Origin: Actinomycetes bacterium
GTDB taxonomy: Bacteria > Actinomycetota > Acidimicrobiia > Acidimicrobiales > Palsa-688
DNA length: 64,000 nt
NCBI GenBank assembly: GCA_021838445.1
Contig: JAKCDU010000002.1
Coordinates: 62,001-126,000 of the forward strand
Direction of reading: 5' to 3'
Below are positions 58,450 through 64,000 of the stretch, one piece after another. Every line of letters begins with the position of its first letter. The stretch's first letter is position 1. The position numbers and the translations under genes were made by a program. The notes beneath the pieces are model-generated. The model had not been told where the DNA came from and searched no databases. It saw nothing but the letters and a program-made list of their open reading frames with translations.

Positions 58450-61400
58450 CTAGCGGCACCCGAACCGGAGGGTCACCAGCTCGAACGGCCGCAGCGCCAG
58501 CCGCACGGAGCGGCCGGTGTGGTCGAGGGTGGCGACGGGCTGCTCGAGCAGGTCGGTCCGGACCACGACGTCGAACGGCTGGTGCCATGTGACCGTGACC
58601 GGCTGGCGGGAGCCGTGGACCTCGCACAGGCGTAGCACCACGCCGTCGCCCTGCTCGGGCCGCTTCACCGCTTCGATGCTGACCCCGGGCCGGTCGACCT
58701 CGACCAGCCGACCCGCCCCCCGGACCCTCCCGTCGCGGATCTCCAGTGGCAGGTTGAGAGCCTCGGCCTCCTCCACGACCCGTCCCTCCCGGTGGTCACC
58801 GGGATGGGCCAGGAGCGAGTAGGTGAAGCGGTGCAGGCCCCGATCGGCGTTCGGATCGGGGAATCCCGGTCCGCGCAGCAAAGACAGCCGCAGGGTGTGA
58901 CCGCGCACGTCGTAGCCGTACTTGCAGTCGTTGAGCAGGGCCGCGCCGTACCCGGGCTCACCGAGGTGGGCCCACCGGTGGCCGCACACCTCGAACCGGG
59001 CGCGGTCCCAGCTGGTGTTGGCGTGAGTCGGACGTTCGACGTAGCCGTGCTGGATTTCGTAGGCGGCCCGCTCGGCGCGCACCGCCACGGGGAACGCGAC
59101 CTTCAAGAAGCGGTGGCGTTCCTGCCAGTCGATCTCGGTCAGGAAATCGATCCGCCGGGCGCCGGCTCGGAGCCGTACGGTCTGGCTGAGCGTCGATCCG
59201 GTGCCGAAGCGGCGGGAGAATCCCAGGGCGGCGCGAAGGGGCCGCTGCTCGACGATCCTCGGGGCTTGGTCGAGCGGCCCGTCGAGGTCTTCGACGCGCT
59301 CCAGGTAGTCGAAGTCGACATCCCAGGCGTCGAAGGCTTTCGGATGATCCTCGTGGAGCTGGAAGAGGTTGGCCCGCTCCCCCGCGGCGACCACCTCGCG
59401 ACCTTCGGCGTGGTCCCAGATGGAGGTGACCAGACCGCGATCGTCGAGGGTCACCCTCACGATGCCATTGTCGAGATGGGTGGGGCCGGCGGCGACGGGC
59501 CGCGGTGCGCCACCACGGGGACCGCGGGGGGCTAGCGGGGCCCAGCCGCAGCCCGCCACCTCGACCCAGGCGAGCTCGCCGGGGCGCACCTCGACGACCT
59601 CGGCGCGGTCGTAGCTCGACGGGTTGAACACGGCGCGGTGGGCGCCGTCGGGGGGTGCCAGGTCGGACAGGGCGGCGTCTATGACCTCCCGGCCGCCCTC
59701 GAGCACCCCCCGGTGATCGACCGCCGCGTCGCGGTACACCCAGGCGATGCTCGATCCGGGGATGATGTCGTGGAACTGATTGAGCAGGAGCAGCTCCCAG
59801 AGCGCGTCGAGGCGGCCCTGTAGCTGCGGTCCGCCGCGTCCGGCCGCCACCGACCACAGCTCGGCGGCGCGCAGCGCCTCCTCGGCCCGGCGGTTGGCGA
59901 GCTTCACATCGGCGTGGGTCGTGGCCGTGGCCCGGTGGGCCTCGAGGTACAGCTCCCCCACCCAGGTCGCCAGACCGGCCCGCTCGGCTTCTTGGCGCAG
60001 CGCGTCGAGGAAGGTATCGAGGCGGCCCAACGACATCCGGGGCAGGCCGTCGATGTCGGCCAGGCGGCGGGCCGCCTCGATCTGGTGGGCGGCGGGGCCG
60101 CCGCCCCCGTCGCCATAACCGAAGGGATAGAGGGTGTGGCCGCTGCGGGCACCGTCGGCGAAGTTGCGATCGTCGGCGAGCAGCTCGGGGACCGACACCG
60201 AGCCGTTGTAAGTCGCCGCTGGCGGGAAGTGGGCCAGCACCCGACTGCCGTCGTGGCCCTCCCACCAGAAGGTGCTGTGAGGGAAGGTGTTGGTGTCGTT
60301 CCAGCTCATCTTCTGGGTGATGAGGACGTCGACGCCGACCCCTCGGGCGATCTGGGGCAGGGCCGCCGAGTAACCGAACACGTCGGGTATCCACATCTCC
60401 CGGGCGCCCACCCCGAACTCGTCGCGGAAGAAGCGTTGACCGTGCACGAACTGTCGGACCAGCGACTCACCCGACGGGATGTTGGTGTCGGACTCCACCC
60501 ACATCCCCCCGACCGGCTCCCAGCGGCCGGCCGCCACCATCGCCTGGATCTGCCGGTACAGGTCGGGGTAGTCCTCCTTGACCCACTGGTACTGGACGGC
60601 CTGGCTGCAGACGAAGGTGTACTCGGCATAGCGCTCCAACAGCCGGAGCTGGTTGGCGAAGGACCGACCACACTTGCGCCGGGTCTCGCGCACCGGCCAC
60701 AGCCAGGCCGTGTCGATGTGGGCGTGTCCGACCGCGGTGATCTGGTGGCGCCGTCCCGGTCCCGGTACCGGGCCGGCACGGTCGAGGAGAGGCCGCAGGG
60801 CGTCGCGGGCCGCACCCGTCGCCGACCGGTCGGCCCCGACCACGAGCTCCACGGCCCGGCCGAGGGCGGCCAGGGCCGGCCCCCGGCGGTCCTCCATCCA
60901 CTCGGCCATCTGGATCACCACCTCCATGTCGGCGACGAGGGCCTCCATCCCCCGGTCCACCGTGGCCAGGTCGGCCCGCTCGAGGGTGTAGAGCGCCGGG
61001 CCCCGGTAGTCCGGTTCGAGGGGAGGCCAGTCCGCCCGGTCCCACGGCGGGATGGGGTTGGCCGCCGCCTCGACGTAGAAATCGACGGTGCCGTCGCGGC
61101 CGGCCAGTCCGGCGACGGGCACCTGGCGATGGTGGTGGTGCAGGCCCTGGACCGGTACCAGGTCGGGCGTCCACACCAGCCCTTCGGCGCTGAAGCCCAC
61201 CACCGTGGCGCCGCCCAGGTGGACCAGGGCCACCACCTCCTGCCCGGACCACGCCGGCGGGATGGCCGAACGGAACCGGAACCAGGTGGTGGACCACATG
61301 CCGCCCCACCGCTGGCCGACGCCGAACGCCTCGAAGGGTCCGCCGACGGCGCGGGCCGGGGGCTCGGGCTCGCCGGGGAGATGCCGGGCCGACACCTCCA

Positions 61401-61479
61401 GGGCGACACAGCGGGGGTGAACCCGGGGTGTGAGCGCCTCGGCCAGGAAGGCCCGGGCCCCCTCGAGCGACACCGTCAC
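58450..61479 (-). CDS. Glycoside hydrolase family 38 alpha-mannosidase
   Basis: A 1009-residue enzyme of the bacterial GH38 type: zinc-binding GHAHIDTAWLW (His254, Asp256), the nucleophile Asp366 in MWIPDVFGYS, the SDTNIPSGESLVRQ loop, and large C-terminal beta-sandwich domains (about 600-1009). It hydrolyses alpha-mannosides, probably trimming mannose-containing glycans or lipoglycans. No signal peptide is evident. GTG 61479 is preceded by GGACGG. It follows the Mca-like gene by 111 bp on the same strand but has no evident functional tie. Confidence 0.93.
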   Translation of the reverse strand: MTVSLEGARAFLAEALTPRVHPRCVALEVSARHLPGEPEPPARAVGGPFEAFGVGQRWGGMWSTTWFRFRSAIPPAWSGQEVVALVHLGGATVVGFSAEGLVWTPDLVPVQGLHHHHRQVPVAGLAGRDGTVDFYVEAAANPIPPWDRADWPPLEPDYRGPALYTLERADLATVDRGMEALVADMEVVIQMAEWMEDRRGPALAALGRAVELVVGADRSATGAARDALRPLLDRAGPVPGPGRRHQITAVGHAHIDTAWLWPVRETRRKCGRSFANQLRLLERYAEYTFVCSQAVQYQWVKEDYPDLYRQIQAMVAAGRWEPVGGMWVESDTNIPSGESLVRQFVHGQRFFRDEFGVGAREMWIPDVFGYSAALPQIARGVGVDVLITQKMSWNDTNTFPHSTFWWEGHDGSRVLAHFPPAATYNGSVSVPELLADDRNFADGARSGHTLYPFGYGDGGGGPAAHQIEAARRLADIDGLPRMSLGRLDTFLDALRQEAERAGLATWVGELYLEAHRATATTHADVKLANRRAEEALRAAELWSVAAGRGGPQLQGRLDALWELLLLNQFHDIIPGSSIAWVYRDAAVDHRGVLEGGREVIDAALSDLAPPDGAHRAVFNPSSYDRAEVVEVRPGELAWVEVAGCGWAPLAPRGPRGGAPRPVAAGPTHLDNGIVRVTLDDRGLVTSIWDHAEGREVVAAGERANLFQLHEDHPKAFDAWDVDFDYLERVEDLDGPLDQAPRIVEQRPLRAALGFSRRFGTGSTLSQTVRLRAGARRIDFLTEIDWQERHRFLKVAFPVAVRAERAAYEIQHGYVERPTHANTSWDRARFEVCGHRWAHLGEPGYGAALLNDCKYGYDVRGHTLRLSLLRGPGFPDPNADRGLHRFTYSLLAHPGDHREGRVVEEAEALNLPLEIRDGRVRGAGRLVEVDRPGVSIEAVKRPEQGDGVVLRLCEVHGSRQPVTVTWHQPFDVVVRTDLLEQPVATLDHTGRSVRLALRPFELVTLRFGCR

Positions 61480-61590
61480 GGCGCCCGTCCATCGGTCGAC
61501 GCCCCAGCGTGGGCCGGCACCGCTCCATCGGCCGGCGCCCGTCCTGGCCCGGACGCGGCGGGGCTCATCGGGTCGGTCGGGTGGGCGCCG

Positions 61591-62454
61591 TCACCGCAGC
61601 CCGGCGAAGAGGTCGTCTTCGGGTAACGCCGCACCGGTCCGGTCGACGGCCCGCACGAACGCCTCCTGGCCCATCAGCTCGCCGAAGACGTCCCGGCCCA
61701 TCTTCAAGAAGAAGATGTTGTCCGACTGGCTGGCGTGGCACTGCAGGGACTCGAACTTCTGGTCGGCGTGACCGGCCACGTCCACGTAGGTGGTGACGTC
61801 CTCGTCGGGCGTGCCCCACTCCTCGCGCCCGCCTCCCCTCCGGCGCTCGGCGTCGTCGCCATCGTGACCGTCACCATCGGCTTCTCCACCGAAATCCAAA
61901 CCGAGCTCCTGTATTCGGCGCCCGAACTCGGCCATGCGGCTGCGGGGTACCGCGGTGTAGTACAGCTTCGCCGCGGTCCCCGTCTGGCGGTCGGCCTCCA
62001 GGGTGATGCGATGGGCCTGGATGTGGTCGGGGTGGCCGTAGAACCCGTTGGGGTCGTAGGTGACGAGCACCTGCGGCTGGTAGTGCCGGACGAGCTCGGC
62101 CAGGCGCCCGGCGGCTTCGGTGACGGGGACGCCCCAGAAGGCGCCCACCGCATCGTTCTCGGGCCAGCCCATCATCCCGCTGTCGGCGTACCCGAGAAGC
62201 TCCAGGTGGGTCACTCCGAGCACCGACGCGCTGGCCCGCAACTCAGCCGTGCGGGCCTCGACCACTGCTGACCGGTCGTGGCCCTCCTGGCCCGGCTTGA
62301 CGCCCCCGTCCCCGTCTCCGCAGCCGCCGTCGGTGCAGGTCACCAGGACGGTGCGGACGCCCTCGGCGGCGTACCTGGCGAGGATGCCGCCGGTACTGAT
62401 CGATTCGTCGTCGGGGTGGGCGTGTACCGCCATGAGCGTCAGGGGGGAAACCAC
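61591..62454 (-). CDS. PIG-L family deacetylase, mycothiol S-conjugate amidase-like
   Basis: A 287-residue zinc amidase. HAHPDDES (His13, Asp15, Asp16) and GHPDHIQAH are the PIG-L metal motifs. Length and start (VSPLTLMAVHAHPDDE) fit Mca, which detoxifies mycothiol conjugates, or its relative MshB, which makes mycothiol. The Gly-rich acidic loop (about 195-215, DGDGHDGDD) is unusual. GTG 62454 has a TAGGCT -10 box 7 nt upstream, so a longer frame that would run into the divergent VOC gene is rejected. Confidence 0.88.
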   Translation of the reverse strand: MVSPLTLMAVHAHPDDESISTGGILARYAAEGVRTVLVTCTDGGCGDGDGGVKPGQEGHDRSAVVEARTAELRASASVLGVTHLELLGYADSGMMGWPENDAVGAFWGVPVTEAAGRLAELVRHYQPQVLVTYDPNGFYGHPDHIQAHRITLEADRQTGTAAKLYYTAVPRSRMAEFGRRIQELGLDFGGEADGDGHDGDDAERRRGGGREEWGTPDEDVTTYVDVAGHADQKFESLQCHASQSDNIFFLKMGRDVFGELMGQEAFVRAVDRTGAALPEDDLFAGLR

Positions 62455-62461
62455 GCGGTCC

Positions 62462-62467
62462 AGCCTA
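62462..62467 (-). promoter_or_regulatory. Leaderless -10 box for the PIG-L gene
   Basis: TAGGCT on the minus strand, 7 nt before GTG 62454. Confidence 0.5.
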
Positions 62468-62515
62468 GGGGGGGAGGGCAGCCCCGACGCGGCCCCGGTG
62501 GGACAGGATGGGGCG

Positions 62516-62896
62516 GTGAGGATCATCGGCCTCGATCACATCGGGTTGAACACGACCGACCCGGAACGCGCCCTCGCCTGGTACACGGCGGTCCTGGGGC
62601 TGAGCGGGGAGCGCGTCGAAGAGTGGCGCTGCGGCGAGGCCCCGTTCCCGTCGGTGCGCGTCGACGCCGGCACCATCATCGACCTGTTCGCCGGGGAGAG
62701 CCGGGCGGGCCCGCCCAACCTCGACCACTTCTGTCTGGTCATGCCCGCCGACGACTGGGAGGAGATGGTCGCTTCGGGCCTGGTGCCGATCGAGCGCGGC
62801 CCCTCCACGGTCTTCGGCGCCCGCGGCAGCGGCCGGTCGGTCTATGTACGCGACCCCGACGACAACTTGGTGGAGCTACGCCGCTACGACGACTGA
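62516..62896 (+). CDS. VOC-family (glyoxalase-like) protein
   Basis: A 126-residue two-module VOC fold. Elements are IIGLDHIGLNTTDPERALAWYTAVLG at the start and VYVRDPDDNLVELRRYD at the end, with His (LDHIG), a middle His (NLDHFCL) and C-terminal Glu (LVELR) as the metal triad. VOC members include lyases, dioxygenases and drug-binding proteins; function here is unknown. AGGATGGGG precedes GTG 62516. It is divergent from the PIG-L gene and convergent with the DyP gene. Confidence 0.88.
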   Translation: MRIIGLDHIGLNTTDPERALAWYTAVLGLSGERVEEWRCGEAPFPSVRVDAGTIIDLFAGESRAGPPNLDHFCLVMPADDWEEMVASGLVPIERGPSTVFGARGSGRSVYVRDPDDNLVELRRYDD

Positions 62897-62912
62897 CCGG
62901 TGACCGGCGGCG

Positions 62913-63794
62913 TCAGTCGGCCACGAAACGGGCCAGAGCGTCCACCGACGGGATGACGTAGTAGGCCCCCGACAGCGGGGTGGTGTACCTGGTCAGCGCG
63001 TCGCGGATGCCGTCGTCGGCGCCGGCCATCCGCCGGAGCATGGCGGCCAAGGGGTGCTGGGTGGCGCAGAACCCGACGAAGACCGTTCCATGGTCGGTCG
63101 GGCTGCCGTAGCCCACGTTGCGGCGGTAGATGGCCAGTTCCTCCCCGTCCTCCTCGATGACGTTGCGAGCCACGTGGGAGGCCTCGGGCAGGATGTCGTC
63201 GTCGAGCTGGACGCTGTCGGGCTTGGTCCGCCCGATGACCAGCTCCTGGTCGTGATCGCTGAGGTCACGCCAGGAGGGCAGATGCTGCCACTTCTGGTAG
63301 AGCAGCACGCTCGAGCCGTCCTGGGGCAGTACGGCCACCTTCTCGGCTTCGAGCATCGACGGGTTCTCGGTCCCGTCGATGAAACCGGTCAGGTCCCGGT
63401 CGTGGCGGTAGACCCATCCGATCAGCTCGGTCGCCACCGTGGCCACCGGGGCGGCCCTGTCCATGACCCGCACGGCACTGTCGAACACCACGTCGCGTCG
63501 GCCGCCGGCGATCCAGAACCAGGCGTCGTGCTGGGTGGCAGGCATCTCGAAATCGGCGCCGCGGATGACCTCGAAAGGCGACACGTTGGTCCGGGCCGCC
63601 TCCGGGGCCACCTCCCCCCACAACCCGGGCTCGAAGCCGACCACCACGCTCAGTCCCCCAGCCGAAGTTCCCGGGCCGACCAGGGCGGCCAGCGCAGCCA
63701 CGAGGTCGGCGGCGGCCGCCCCGGGACGCAGGTCGAGCTCGATGAAGCAGTGCTCGGTCGTCCCGAGCGAGAATATCCCCGGCTGCGGCTGCAT
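62913..63794 (-). CDS. DyP-type heme peroxidase
   Basis: A 293-residue dye-decolorizing peroxidase. Distal GFIDGTENP (Asp140), proximal heme His207 in EASHVARN, and Arg224/225 in AIYRRNVGYG are all present. There is no Tat signal, so it is a cytosolic or encapsulin-cargo class B enzyme. A short targeting tail of the encapsulin type is not obvious, and no encapsulin gene is visible. ATG 63794 overlaps the stop of the acyl-CoA dehydrogenase by 1 nt, so the two are cotranslated. Confidence 0.93.
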   Translation of the reverse strand: MQPQPGIFSLGTTEHCFIELDLRPGAAAADLVAALAALVGPGTSAGGLSVVVGFEPGLWGEVAPEAARTNVSPFEVIRGADFEMPATQHDAWFWIAGGRRDVVFDSAVRVMDRAAPVATVATELIGWVYRHDRDLTGFIDGTENPSMLEAEKVAVLPQDGSSVLLYQKWQHLPSWRDLSDHDQELVIGRTKPDSVQLDDDILPEASHVARNVIEEDGEELAIYRRNVGYGSPTDHGTVFVGFCATQHPLAAMLRRMAGADDGIRDALTRYTTPLSGAYYVIPSVDALARFVAD

Positions 63795-64000
63795 CAGCGG
63801 GGCACCCGCGACCAGGGCAGTTCCTTGTCCACCCTGACGTCGCCGGGCAGGCCCAGCACCCTCTCTCCCATGATGTTGCGCTGAATCTCCGACGTACCTC
63901 CCTCGATGGAGTTGGCCCTCGACCGCAAGAACATCTTGCGGGACGAGCCGGCGGGACCGGTCAATCCGAGGCCCTCGGTGCGCTCCATGCGGTACTCGTA
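63794..64000 (-). CDS. Acyl-CoA dehydrogenase, C-terminal fragment (cut by window edge)
   Basis: Only the last 68 or so residues are visible. They carry the acyl-CoA dehydrogenase C-terminal signature [22 protein letters not shown], in the helix bundle that contacts FAD. The gene continues beyond 64000. It oxidises an acyl-CoA at the alpha-beta position, in keeping with the catabolic character of the region. Confidence 0.9.
   Translation of the reverse strand, partial: YEYRMERTEGLGLTGPAGSSRKMFLRSRANSIEGGTSEIQRNIMGERVLGLPGDVRVDKELPWSRVPR

Noticed and set aside
1-64000. CRISPR arrays, insertion sequences, tRNA or rRNA genes
   Set aside because: No regularly spaced repeats with unique spacers, no transposase frame, and no tRNA-like cloverleaf or rRNA sequence were seen.

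Overview
This window is high-GC, gene-dense DNA with short intergenic gaps and many 1-4 bp start/stop overlaps. The gene set is actinobacterial: mycothiol-type enzymes (PIG-L/Mca-like amidase, MDMPI-fold protein), an F420 pathway gene (fused fbiC) with an F420-type luciferase-like oxidoreductase, a mycofactocin-type SDR, and a KstR-like TetR regulator beside a CYP125/124-like P450. Many genes have a TANNNT box 6-8 nt before a bare ATG/GTG, which is the signature of leaderless transcripts. The abundance of CaiB/BaiF CoA-transferases and amidohydrolase-2 proteins suggests an Acidimicrobiia-like lineage; the class is inferred, not proven. I saw no tRNA, rRNA, CRISPR array, insertion sequence or prophage.

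Region 1 (1-15 kb) is housekeeping. It holds a partial galU, an FmdB-type zinc-ribbon protein behind a CIRCE (HrcA) operator, tag glycosylase, an intact and a broken CBS-domain gene, a DHA2 MFS exporter bracketed by a 30-bp direct repeat, a soluble PAS chemoreceptor-like protein, msrA, a NUDIX gene, the tldD/pmbA pair, a hotdog thioesterase, PAP2, a polyprenyl synthetase, dxs and an MDMPI-fold gene.

Region 2 (15-32 kb) is mostly cell-envelope and signalling. It holds a SRAP (YedK) protein, two collinear paralogous polytopic membrane proteins (15.8 and 25.0 kb), a beta-propeller lipoprotein, a histidine kinase/response regulator pair, a serine hydrolase, a VC0807-type membrane protein, a GT39 glycosyltransferase, an orphan anti-sigma-like protein, an MFS transporter, surE, and a GH15 trehalase/glucoamylase-type enzyme.

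Region 3 (32-58 kb) is catabolic. It contains two amidohydrolase-2 paralogs, a mycofactocin-type SDR, fbiC, a quinone oxidoreductase, an M20 amidohydrolase, a beta-carbonic anhydrase, a crotonase, and four CaiB/BaiF genes carrying about six CoA-transferase III domains around a CYP125/124-like P450. A KstR-like regulator follows, then a block that matches the gene order Rv3520c-Rv3521-Rv3522-Rv3523 of the mycobacterial sterol regulon (LLM oxidoreductase, two DUF35 proteins, two thiolase-like proteins lacking canonical catalytic residues). Three KstR-like 14-bp dyads precede the P450, the TetR gene and the DUF35-thiolase operon, so these probably form one regulon for sterol or isoprenoid side-chain breakdown: oxidation by the P450, activation by CoA transfer, then beta-oxidation or retro-aldol cleavage.

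Region 4 (57-64 kb) holds a type-B carboxylesterase, a GH38 alpha-mannosidase, an Mca-like deacetylase, a VOC protein, a DyP peroxidase and the C-terminal end of an acyl-CoA dehydrogenase. Terminator-like hairpins sit at four convergent junctions (22.6, 41.6, 51.2 and 55.6 kb).
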